Shown here piece by piece: positions 1 through 7,834 of a DNA stretch of 24,312 nucleotides. Position numbers and translations under genes: made by a program. The notes below the pieces were generated by a model. That model searched no databases and was not told the DNA's origin. It worked only from the letters and a program-made list of their open reading frames with translations. Within the stretch, counting starts at the first letter, position 1, and every line of letters begins with the position of its first letter. Origin of the DNA: Spirogloea muscicola (taxonomy: Eukaryota > Streptophyta > Zygnematophyceae > Spirogloeales > Spirogloeaceae); the NCBI GenBank assembly GCA_009602725.1, contig WELB01000374.1, forward strand, positions 6,117 to 30,428, written 5' to 3'.

Positions 1-3000
1 CCTGGTGGCCAACTTGGGCAGCTCCTTCCTCACCTCCCTCCTCACCTCCCTCCTCAGGTTTCTCCGGCCAGCCCGCCTGCCGCGTCACCGCCAGCGTCGT
101 GCGGCCGGCGAAGCACGGCAGCTGCGCCTCCGGCGTGCGCATCAGCCGGCCGTACAACGCATCCTTGCCGCCGCCGCCGTTGCCGCCGCTGCCGCCGCCG
201 GGCCCAGCGATGAACTCGTGGAGCGCAGCCTGGCGCGCCGCAGCCACCGCCGGGACCAGCTCCGAGCACCGCGTCGAGAACAGCAGCTGGGGCTTGCCGC
301 TCCTGTCGCCCGCCGGCTTGTGGTACAGCGACACCTGCCGCACGCTGCGCAGGAAGAGCAGCGCCTCCGGCGCGAGCGCGGAGAACGCCGCGAACAGCGC
401 GAGCACGTCGGCGGGCGCGCACGGCTCGGCCTTGATCTCCGACACTGCTGCCGCCGCCGGCGAGCGCAGCGGGAAGCGGAAGAGCGTGCCAGAGTATGGC
501 GCAGCGCCCCGCAGGTCGCAGCCAAAGTGCGCGAACGGCGCGAACTGGTCGGGGAACGCGGCCGGCAGGCCGCGGCCCGGGAATACGAGCTTCAGGCCCG
601 GCTGCGCGGGGCTCACGCCCGGCAGGTGCCGAGCGTGGGGGTCGAAGAGCACCACGTGGCCGCCCGACACGAACCCTGCGCATGCACCGGCCATGCAGAA
701 TCATGGTTCTGAGGTCTAGGGCTTAGGATTTAGGGTTTAGAGGTTTAGGGTTCTGGTTTTAGGGTTTGGGTTGAGATTTAAGGGTAGGGATATCACCTTC
801 AATTACACACCAAATGGGTTCTTAGTCTGGTCTGCACTTTGCTTCTGCAAGGCAGCCTGTGCATCTGACATAAAGCCCGCATCTCAACGGACCCCAAATG
901 CCACCAATATCCTAAACTATGAATCAAAGGATTGCAGTACACTTGTAGCTGGTCCACAGCTCAATTAGTGTGCAGCTCTGGTCTCAGATTCATAACAAGG
1001 GTCTATGACTTATAACAAGCTTCATCAGATTTCAGGCTACCCAGGGTTTCAGGCAGGCAGCGACAGGAGGACAAAATTGGTTTAGGGTTAGGGTCATGGT
1101 TTAATTTATAAGGGTTCGGGGTTTGATAGGTAGGAGCGCAGGGAGCGCACCAGGGACGTCAGTGAAGTGGTAGACAGAGTTGAAGCCGAGGCCAAAGCGG
1201 CCGATGGCGGCGGGCCGCCGCAGCTTCCCGTCCTGCCCAATGCGGCTGATGGCGTACAGGTCGCTGGGCGAAAAGACGCTGTCGTTGTGGGCGAGCAGCG
1301 CGGGGCCCTGCCATGGGCGCATGCCCGGCGACAGAAGCGACGACGTGCCGTAGGAGCCGCTGTCCAGGAGGAAGGACACGCACGTCGCGCCTGCGTCGTC
1401 GGCGTTCTGCAGCAGCTCGAACAGAATGCCTGCCAAGGAGGTTCCAGCAAGAGAGAGAGAGGAGGGAGAGGGGAAGGAAAGTCGGAGAGGGACAGAGGAA
1501 CACAGAGGGAGCAGGAGAAGGGGCGTCAGTCCTGACAGAGAGGAAGGAGGGAGGAGGGACGACGCAGTAGAGAGCGAGGAAAAGGCCGAGCAACACAATC
1601 AGCAGGAGGGTGATCCCGAGAGTTCCTGGGCGACTGCAGGGAATGGCTGCCATGAGCTGAGCAAGCAAGACCGGTCAGTAGATATAGTGAGGAGTTATGG
1701 CAGCTATCTTTGTCATAGCTGTACGGATAGAGTTCAAGTCCAAGATGGGCATACTTGAGTAGGACATATAAAGAGTGGACAACAGGAGGAGAGGAGGAGG
1801 AGGACGTAGAAAGTGAGAGCAAACTAAAAGCAGAGCAAGGCCTAAATCAACAGTTTCAGTTGGGCACAAAGCTACCCCAACACCACTAAGCCTTCATCCT
1901 CCGTAGTTAGTAACCTCCAAGCCACAGATGACATAAATTGTAGCTTTTGCCTTCAATAACCCCGTTGTGACCAGGCAATTCGTCAATTTTCTCACCTGGC
2001 CCGTCAGCATACATCTCCACAATGTGCTTGAGGCGCGTCGTGAGCGCCTCATGCTGGCCGAACGCCTCAGCGACACCGGCGGCGAGGCCGAGCTCCAGGC
2101 CTGCCGCAGTGCCCGCGAGCAGCAGACGCCGCAAGGACCGTGCGCCCAGCCGCTCGCCCACGTCTGCTGACACGCTCGGATGCACGAACCGCAGCGGCGC
2201 CGCCACCAGAGCGCCGCCGTCTGCACATTGGATGGGCCAACAAGAACCCTCGTCACATGATTCTAAGATGTGAGACTTCAGCTCAATACCCTCCATAAAG
2301 TCCTTTTTGTTGGATACAGTCCTCATTGGCAAAGACAGTCAGTCATTGGCAGACCATCCTGACTCTGAAATACAAAGGTAACTAGCTGTCTCCCTCTCTC
2401 TATCACGAACATGCAACTCCTCTTATTCTCACACGAGTTTCACACTGAGGCTTTATAAGCTCACTGGTGCCTGGTGCATCTCCATCGGCGCCGCCATCGG
2501 CTACCCAGGGTGCGTCGTTGTACACCAGCTCTGCTGCTGGCGCCAGTACGCCCGCTGCAACCGGCACGTGCACGCCACCACTCTCCCCGGGAGGGCTGAA
2601 GGCCACACGGAGCAATGCCCTCAGCACATTAACTGGAATGTCTATTAACGAACTGCGTCTATTGTTGATCTTCCTGTAAGAAAAGCTATGTAGGCCGTGT
2701 AGTTGATGCTTTGGGAGTACCTGTTGATGGAAAGGGAGCCTTAAGTGCTGAAAAGTAGTGATTATACTCCAGGTCAAGAATTTATTTAAGCTGAACGATT
2801 AGAGACGTGTATTTGGAATCTCCATCTGTTGCACAGCTAGGCTGACTACCTAGGGACCTCTCTCCTCTCCTCCCCATCCTCTCCTGTTCCTTTGCTCCCT
2901 CTTTCCCTGCCCTGTTCTGGACTACGAGTAGGATCCGAAGCGTGACAGCTGAGAGGCCGCCCTCATGACCTCCTTGGCTGCTGAAAGCCTACATCCTAGA

Positions 3001-3291
3001 GACCCATGACAGAACTCAAAACATTACATCTTGATAGGCGGCAATGGAGGACATCACAAAAACAAGGGCGGAGTTGAGAGTAGAAGAGGATAGATGGGAA
3101 AACCTGAAGCGGAGATCAGCGAGGTGCTGCACGACCCAGAGCACCGAGGGCAGGGCGTCGGGCGGGACGGGCGCGCCGCCGGTGGCCATGGCCGTCAGCA
3201 GCGCTGCGAGGTCGGCGAGAGACGGCGCCTCGCGCACGCCCAGCGCCAGCAGGAGCCGCTGGAAGCCCACCGCCAGGTCCGCGGGCACGAC
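1..3291 (-). CDS. SACS: Sacsin-like HSP90-type ATPase/chaperone, partial at both ends, five exons
   Basis: Exons on the minus strand are 3291-3104, 2595-2465, 2220-1996, 1429-1151 and 675-1 (running off the window). All internal junctions are GT-AG and the phases fit. The joined reading gives a sacsin repeat boundary: a VYNDAPW segment, the FVHPSVS and RLGARSLRRLLL blocks, FGQHEALTTRL, the Bergerat-fold helix ELLQNADDAGA, WQGPALLAHND, GRFGLGFNSVYHFTD, then VLFDPHARHLPGVSP, FPDQFAPFAHFGCDL and GTLFRFPLR. This order is that of the sacsin/HSP90-like (SIRPT) repeat of large plant sacsins. The family is thought to be Hsp70/Hsp90-related co-chaperones; the ATPase role here is inferred from the motif. 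Sacsins run to several thousand residues, so only a small part is visible. The high-coordinate end is not a splice site: coding sequence stops at an undetermined base beside LTR DNA. Near position 50 the exon has a GAG-rich stretch with possible donors, so its 3' limit is uncertain. Confidence 0.88.
712..786 (+). repeat. Degenerate telomere-like TTTAGGG tract inside sacsin intron
   Basis: TTTAGGG occurs at 729-735, 744-750 and 758-764, with one-base variants before and after (TTAGG, TTTGGG, TTTAAGGG). It lies about 35 bp inside the acceptor end of the 676-1150 intron. It is not a chromosome end, because sacsin exons flank it on both sides. Confidence 0.8.
1078..1125 (+). repeat. Second telomere-like tract in the same intron
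   Basis: TTTAGGGTTAGGG at 1081-1093 is followed by AGGGTT-type variants up to about 1125, some 25 bp from the intron's donor at 1150. The orientation matches the tract at 712-786. About 290 bp of unremarkable sequence separates the two. Confidence 0.7.
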
Positions 3292-3292
3292 N
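3292..3292. other. Undetermined base at a host-gene/LTR junction
   Basis: A single N. On its low side is open sacsin coding sequence (GTC GTG CCC on the minus strand). On its high side is LTR R/U5 sequence ending CCACAGGG, which matches the intact LTR at 7835-8352 up to that point. The CACAG just beside it therefore belongs to the LTR and is not a sacsin acceptor. The N may stand for a gap of unknown size. Confidence 0.75.
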
Positions 3293-3819
3293 CCCTGTGG
3301 TGATGCCGCTAAATAGCGGCTCCACCCACGGGCACACGCTGTAGCCTTACCTCCCGCAGGACGCCGCCAAGGTCTCCACAGCAGAGCCGGCAACGAGCCG
3401 CGCGGGGCAGCGGTCTACAGCAGCAGGCAGCCGCAAGGCTGCGCCTCTCCGAGCTTCACTGAGTCCCCAGCCCCCAAGGTCGGGTCTCTCTCTGCTCGTG
3501 CAATAGTCAGTGCTTCTCCGTGCCACCCGCCCTTTAGGGTGTATGGGGGTTGCCCCAAGGCTCGCCCACGAGGAGCGTGCCTGACGAGGGAACCATGAGC
3601 TGTCTCCAGCAGGCGCCATGGCGCCGAGCATGGCCGCGGCGGGCATGCCGCCGAGCATGTCTGGGCCGAGCATGACGGGAGCATGCGAGGCCACCCGGAC
3701 GAACCTGGACGGAACGACAACGGCACGAGTGCCAGGGCGGTTCGTGCCGTCCGGCACAAATGAACACCAGGTAAGCGTTAACAACACTGTTAGGCGCTCA
3801 CAAACCTGGGAACGTTACA
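3293..3819 (-). mobile_element. LTR (copy LTR-3) of the gypsy-like family, truncated at its 3' end
   Basis: On the minus strand it starts TGTAACGTTCCC, like the LTR starts at 12201 and 13722. It carries the family promoter block GGGTGGCACGG-GAAGCACT (forward 3509-3528), identical over 20 bases to the LTR at 12561-12580. It then has a GCAGCC/CTGCTG-rich leader and a hairpin (3305-3320). It stops in mid-U5 at the undetermined base. The U3 contains a small run of ATGCTCGGC repeats (about 3615-3680). No TATA follows the block here (GACTATT), so the promoter is probably dead. Confidence 0.72.
3305..3320 (-). other. R/U5 hairpin of LTR-3
   Basis: GCCGCT pairs with AGCGGC around a 4-base loop: a perfect 6-bp stem. 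A CCACAGGG block follows on the minus strand. The hairpin is positionally equivalent to those at 7969-7985, 9415-9432, 12761-12778 and 14217-14234. Confidence 0.65.
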
Positions 3820-4294
3820 GACCTCCAGTATCTCTGGGGGCTCGAGGAATGTGGCAAGGACCCACGTGGTTGCTTTCGCTGCGTCGACTTGCAACATCGT
3901 CTCCGAGACTGCAAGACTCCCAGGCCTTCTACCTCTCGGCCGGCACGTCCCCTTGGGATGGTCAAGGGCAAATTACAAGCGCAAGCGTGAGAACCTTAAG
4001 CAAGCCGTGATATATGAATTCAAACAGCAAGTTGTATGAAAGCTATTTGACCTTGTTGGCCAGGCCTGCCCGCAATCGGACTTACTTGCTGTACGCTTGA
4101 TCTCTGCTTTGGTCGGAAGTCGGAGGGCCTCTGCTTGTGTGGCGACCCAAGCTGTAGCGTTCAGCCCTCTGGGCGCATAAATCTCCCGTTAACGCGTACA
4201 TGTGGTATCTGTGGCGCGGGCCATTTCGACTTTTCTCCCGCACCTTCTCACTTCCGCCAGCGATGTATCGCTTGGCGTGACCCCTGTCGTGCGG
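3820..4294. other. No recognisable gene; retrotransposon-flank sequence
   Basis: Short reading frames exist on both strands but none gives a recognised family. By position this should be internal sequence upstream of LTR-3 on the minus strand. The usual integrase tail and a clear polypurine tract are not recognisable, so the origin is uncertain. Confidence 0.4.
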
Positions 4295-4416
4295 TCTCCT
4301 CGAGGTCCGCCCGTGGACGTCACATGTCCTACGGGTCCCTCGCGGTCCGCCCGTGGCAGTTACCTGTCCACGTAACGGTACCCTCGAGGACTTCCCGTGG
4401 ACGTGACATGTCCCCG
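4295..4416 (+). repeat. Three imperfect ~41-bp tandem units, likely LTR U3 repeats
   Basis: Units at about 4295-4335, 4336-4378 and 4379-4416 share CTCGAGGTCC-type starts, a CCCGTGG core and an ACATGTCC-type end. They sit upstream of a decayed LTR promoter block, where gypsy LTRs often carry enhancer-like repeats. Confidence 0.6.
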
Positions 4417-4510
4417 CTATCGACTCTCGTGAGGCCCGCCCCTGACGGGGTGGGCCTCGGAGCGGCTTCCACACACCTCGGAGGGGGAGTGGCATCGAAG
4501 CATCACAAGT
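4417..4510 (+). mobile_element. Plus-strand LTR U3 fragment with decayed promoter block
   Basis: CACACACCTCGGAGGGGGAG followed by TGGCATCGAAGCATCACAAG aligns with the block before the TATA boxes of the LTRs at 9191-9220 and 13963-13998 (CACACCCTC, GGGGAGG, GGTGGCA, GAACGC). The TATA itself is lost (ATCACAAG). It abuts the truncated minus-strand LTR starting at 4523. Confidence 0.45.
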
Positions 4511-4522
4511 AGGCGGCCGAGA

Positions 4523-4823
4523 GCGCAGTGCGGCGGCGGCTGCGGCGGCGAGCAGCGGCCAGGCTGCTCCGAGGCTTCCCGGGCTCGAACTCATTGATGA
4601 GCCTCAGCCCCTGAGGCTCCTTAGTGCTTCCCCGTGCCAACCCCCCTCCAGGGGTGTGAGCAGGTTCGCCCCAAGGCCCGCCTTGCGGCGGGCCCAAGGA
4701 TCCTCCCTTGAACGGGCGGATCCTGGCGAGGGGTATTTCGGGACGGGCGGAGCCCGCCCCCGGGCGGGCCACTTGCCCGGCACAAATAGTCGGTCATGTG
4801 ATGCCAACAGAGCCATGTGGCTT
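4523..4823 (-). repeat. Partial 3' LTR of the minus-strand element
   Basis: A direct repeat of 8025-8329, with the same GCGGCGGC start, TGATGAGCC stretch, CTTGCGGCGGGCCC inverted repeat and CGGGCGGGCCACTTGCCCGG. It lacks the first ~23 bp of the LTR and all of U5. A 118-aa reading frame running from RT into the LTR across 4824 is a product of the deletion. Confidence 0.8.
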
Positions 4824-4960
4824 AGCTCCGGTGGGATTGTATGAGCCACACCTCGGTGAGGATATAGACCGTCCGGAAGAGAGTCAGGAAACACGTCCGC
4901 AAACTCATCCATCAGCTTATCAAGGACCCTGCCATGTGACTGCCATGTGAATCGCAGCAT
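4824..4960 (-). pseudogene. Gypsy pol fragment: start of the reverse transcriptase region
   Basis: Translation gives LMDEFADVFPDSLPDG followed by PHRGVAHTIPPE, the conserved segment that precedes the RT fingers in Ty3/gypsy polyproteins. It breaks off at 4824, where LTR sequence begins. The equivalent piece in the plus-strand element is at 9845-9960. No catalytic residues remain. Confidence 0.78.
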
Positions 4961-4989
4961 TCACACACAAGTCAGGCTGGGACTCGTCA

Positions 4990-5322
4990 TCATTGAACGC
5001 CACCATCACAAGAAATGCCATCTGGGCAGTTCTTGTGAATTAGTCGCTTCATCTGCATGGCGGACAGCAGAATGGAAGCCCCTGCCGCCAGCGGCGGTGC
5101 AGAGGGAAGCTGCTTGCATAGGACAAGGCGCCGTGCGCCACGTTGTACCGTGCAAGTTCGGTGTTCATAGTCAAGGCATGCTGATGTGGCACGAAGCCAG
5201 TCATCTCCCAATTTGACATCAAAGGACGTATAACGCAATTGCGTAGCAAAGAACCTCGGCTTTATATTGCTGAATGCGAAATAGGAATGAGCACAAACCC
5301 AGCACATTGGTGGGGTGCCCAT
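4990..5322 (-). pseudogene. Gypsy pol fragment: end of protease and linker
   Basis: SFDVKLGDDWLRATSACLDY resembles the FDVILGDDWL-type segment that ends the retropepsin fold and enters the linker of Ty3/gypsy pol. The frame differs from the upstream protease frame; an indel close to 5222 separates them. The same DNA segment, read in the matching frame, occurs at 9579-9700 on the plus strand. Dead copy. Confidence 0.72.
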
Positions 5323-5725
5323 CGGCCAATGTCACTCTAGCTAGACCGTCTGCTTGCAAATGCAAGCTAGCGGAGCACACCAAATCCCTACTCACGAAGG
5401 ACCCCGAGGCCCCGGAGTTTACGAGGAACCTAGCTGGTGCCGTAGCAACCAGCCCCTCAAACAGCATAGTATGTCCACCATGGACGCTGCCCAGGAATGG
5501 GGTGCGAGCAACGTAGACCCTGACCGCAGTCGGGTAAGGCCTATGCTCATAAGCATCGACGCTACGCCTGAGGAGCGTGTGACCTGCCTCGTGCGAGCAC
5601 AGCAGGTCCAGTCCCAGCGGAGCTCGACTAGTTACGCCGCGCTTCTGCTGCACAATGAAGAACAGCAGTTCTTCGGCCTCACGGCTTTCAGGCCAGCTCA
5701 AGTAAACATCAGCAGGCATTTGCAA
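5219..5725 (-). pseudogene. Retropepsin-like aspartic protease of the gypsy element, catalytic Asp lost
   Basis: The 168-residue frame contains APARFLVNSGASGSFVS, the active-site loop of a retropepsin. The expected catalytic Asp is replaced by Asn (codon at 5419-5417, AAC where GAC is expected). Downstream, VTLADGHPTNVLG fits the usual flap-region pattern. The upstream part (VYLSWPESREAEELLFFI) is probably gag-pol spacer. With Asp lost and a frameshift at its 3' end, it cannot encode an active protease. Confidence 0.75.
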
Positions 5726-5888
5726 TCATTGTGGGCAACCCACACAAATAGAGGCCCTCCGGCCTCCAAGCCTTGCAACAAAGCAGATATGGAGCGCACA
5801 ATCGGCACGGTTGGCGGGTAAGCAATGCCAGCAAGATCAAACAGCGCAAGTGCATCTGGCTGAATGAGATTGCGTCCCGAGGCAAGGG
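5698..5888 (-). other. Gag-protease spacer in a third frame
   Basis: A frame different from both gag and protease is open from about 6012 to 5698. It reads LTLASGRNLIQPDALALF and onwards without a recognised domain. It overlaps the gag end by 124 bp. It could be the original gag C-terminus or spacer after frameshifts. Confidence 0.35.
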
Positions 5889-7346
5889 TTAGGCACTCAC
5901 GCTTCCCCTTGAAGCTGCCCTTGTCCCGGCCCATCGGGCGCTGTGGACGTGGCCAGCAGATGCCGCCGTGCAGTCTCTGGACATGTGGCCCAGCTCCCCG
6001 CACTTGAAGCATCCAGCTCCCTCCACGCGCGGCTTGGGAAAACCGCCTTGTGGACGCGCGTTCGAACCTTGGCGTGGTTGGAATCGCTTGTTGCGTCGGT
6101 CTGCATCAGGACCGCCTGCCTGCAGCAGGGGCCGCTTGCTCGGACCTGCAAGGTTGACCGTGCCGAGCACCTTGCGGGCGTGCTCCACCATCATTGTGAA
6201 GTCGGTGAGCTGCTTCGCCGTCGCGGAATCCACCGCGACGGCGTCGCGACAACGCTTAGGCAGTCCAGCCTTAAAGCGTTGGCATTGCTCAATAGGCCGC
6301 ATGGGCTCGGTGTGGAGCTTGGAGAGCAGCAGCCTGAAGCTCCGCAGATAGGCCTCAAAGGCCTCCTTGCTTTCACCATCCATGTGGAGAGCATCCAGGT
6401 CGTCACGGGCGCGCAGCTCCTCGTGGGGGTCACCATAGGTGGATAGGAGCGAGCTGCAAAAGAAGCTCCATTCATTGGCTTTCGCGGGCGAGCCCTGCTT
6501 GATGGAATTGCACTCCCGAGGCTCCCCTGTGAGGTAGGTAGAAGCGAGACGCACGCGTGCCTCCGCCTTCGTGAGGGAACATACGAACCACTCATCCATT
6601 TCGTTGAGCCTTGGTCGCAACCCGCCCCGGTCGCCGTGGCCAGAGAACTGCCGCGGTGCATAGGCCCTGGCAAGTCTATGCTCAGGAGGTCCGTGGCTCT
6701 TGCGCCCAAGATGCAACGAGGCATCCACCTCTTGCATACGCCGCTCTGTCGCACGCAGCCGGACGAGGAGGGTGCGCTGCTCCGAGCAAATCCTTGCATT
6801 GAGCCGGTGTTGGGCTGGGTCCGATGTAGGCGCTGTTGCTGCAAGGTCCTGCATGAGGAGGGCCATCCTTTGCACCTCCCCAGCCGACAAGCCTTCGACC
6901 CCCAGCTCGGCATGCCCCTCCAGGGCTTGCCCCGCAGCAGCCACTGCATCCACAGTATCTGGCCCTGCCCCAGCCGCTGCATCCACAGCCGACCGTCCGA
7001 GAGCAGCCGCTGCATCCACAGCCGTCTGCTCCGTGGCAGCCGCTGTATCCGCAGCGGTCCGCTCCGCGGCAGCCGCTGCATCCGCAGCCAACCGCGCCTC
7101 TGCAGCCGCCGCATCCGCAGCCGACCGCGCCTCTGCAGCCGCTGCATTCGCAGCCGACCGCGCCGCAGCCGCTGCATCCACAGCTGACCGCTCCACGGCA
7201 GCCGCTGCATCCACAGCTGACCGCGCTGCAGTCGCTGCATCCACAGCCGACCGCGCTGCAGCCGCTGCATCCACAGCTGACCGCGCTGACGTTCGCGCTG
7301 CCGTCCGAGGACGGCTGGATCTTGCTCTGGACGTGGGTGAAGTCAT
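5889..7346 (-). CDS. Gag polyprotein of gypsy-like retrotransposon, ~485 aa
   Basis: The start MTSPTSRAR (7346) is chosen because the repeat domain follows at once; the frame is open further upstream, but that part is non-conserved leader. Residues ~21-138 are about eleven Ala-rich 10-11-residue repeats (ARSAVDAAAA type). Residues ~225-400 are a retrotrans_gag capsid-like domain (YLTGEPREC, W-F-L-YGDP, EAFEAYLRSFRLLLSKL, CQRFKAGLPKR). Residues 446-459 form a CCHC zinc knuckle, CFKCGELGHMSRDC (5970-6011), for RNA binding. Capsid assembly and RNA packaging are inferred from family. The frame is intact although pol is dead, so Gag might still be made from the 5' LTR. The LTR's TATA, however, looks damaged. 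Confidence 0.82.
   Translation of the reverse strand: MTSPTSRARSSRPRTAARTSARSAVDAAAAARSAVDAATAARSAVDAAAAVERSAVDAAAAARSAANAAAAEARSAADAAAAEARLAADAAAAAERTAADTAAATEQTAVDAAAALGRSAVDAAAGAGPDTVDAVAAAGQALEGHAELGVEGLSAGEVQRMALLMQDLAATAPTSDPAQHRLNARICSEQRTLLVRLRATERRMQEVDASLHLGRKSHGPPEHRLARAYAPRQFSGHGDRGGLRPRLNEMDEWFVCSLTKAEARVRLASTYLTGEPRECNSIKQGSPAKANEWSFFCSSLLSTYGDPHEELRARDDLDALHMDGESKEAFEAYLRSFRLLLSKLHTEPMRPIEQCQRFKAGLPKRCRDAVAVDSATAKQLTDFTMMVEHARKVLGTVNLAGPSKRPLLQAGGPDADRRNKRFQPRQGSNARPQGGFPKPRVEGAGCFKCGELGHMSRDCTAASAGHVHSARWAGTRAASRGSVSA
6933..7286 (-). repeat. Ala-rich tandem repeat coding the Gag N-terminal domain
   Basis: About eleven 30-33-bp units code (A/E)RSA(V/A)DAAAA(x). Arg or Glu at the start, Asp at position 6 and Ala elsewhere predict long alanine-rich helices. 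On the plus strand it reads as GCxGCATCCACAGCxGACCG units. Confidence 0.85.
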
Positions 7347-7820
7347 TCTGTCTGTGGGACACTGAAGGATCAATTCAGCTCCAACAGTCAGCAGATCACA
7401 CACTCCATACTGCAATACAAGACATCGCAAGACCGCTGCAGCAGTGAGCGAGCAAGCAAGGCAGCGCGCAACTCCACAGCAGGCAGGCAGACAGCCGCGG
7501 TATGACCAAGATCGATGCTCACGAGCAATGCTGGTCACACGACTGACCTCACCACACAAAGGCTGCAAGCTCAAACCACATCTCAATAGGAGCGAACACA
7601 GCCGCAAGTAGTCCTCAAGGATCGGTCCGCACTCTGGCGTTGGTCGTTGCTGGCTCTGCGCAAAGATGTTTCTGCACCCGGCGCTTCCGATGAGCCGCCT
7701 CACGGACCAACGTCTGGCAAGCACTTCAACTTTGACAGAAAACAGTCAAGCCATATATCAAGGAGATCCTTGCATCATCCGCGAGCACAAAAAGTTACAA
7801 GCACGATGGATGCAAGACCA
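7347..7820 (-). other. 5' leader of the minus-strand retrotransposon
   Basis: This is the non-conserved stretch between primer-binding site and gag start. It stays open in the gag frame up to 7724 but its translation (Cys- and Leu-rich) resembles nothing. No packaging element can be named from sequence alone. Confidence 0.5.
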
Positions 7821-7832
7821 CCTCTGATACCA
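7821..7832 (-). other. Primer-binding site, initiator-tRNA-Met type
   Basis: On the minus strand TGGTATCAGAGG lies two bases after the LTR end. TGGTATCAGAG is complementary to the 3' end of initiator methionine tRNA, the usual primer of plant LTR retrotransposons; the last base deviates from the usual C. Confidence 0.85.
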
Positions 7833-7834
7833 AA

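Noticed and set aside
712-1125. TTTAGGG tracts as a chromosome end
   Set aside because: Sacsin exons in correct phase flank them, so this is interstitial.
2403-2777. 124-codon minus frame taken as a whole as sacsin exon
   Set aside because: Only 2595-2465 fits splice sites, phase and homology; the rest is intron read-through.
3295-3296. CACAG as splice acceptor of the sacsin exon
   Set aside because: The CCACAGGG sequence is part of the LTR U5 shared with 7835-8352, so it is not host intron sequence.
4604-4960. 118-codon frame as a real gene
   Set aside because: It is RT-region sequence fused to LTR by deletion; the LTR half recurs at 8025-8329.
6191-7270. 359-codon minus frame rich in MQRLQRG repeats
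   Set aside because: Another frame of the same gag repeat DNA, without conserved domains.
6933-7286. Regular repeats as a CRISPR array
   Set aside because: No spacers; the units are contiguous codons of a Gag domain in a eukaryotic element.
6700-7365. 221-codon plus-strand Ala-rich frame
   Set aside because: Antisense shadow of the Gag alanine repeat; the minus frame has capsid and zinc-knuckle domains and this one has none.
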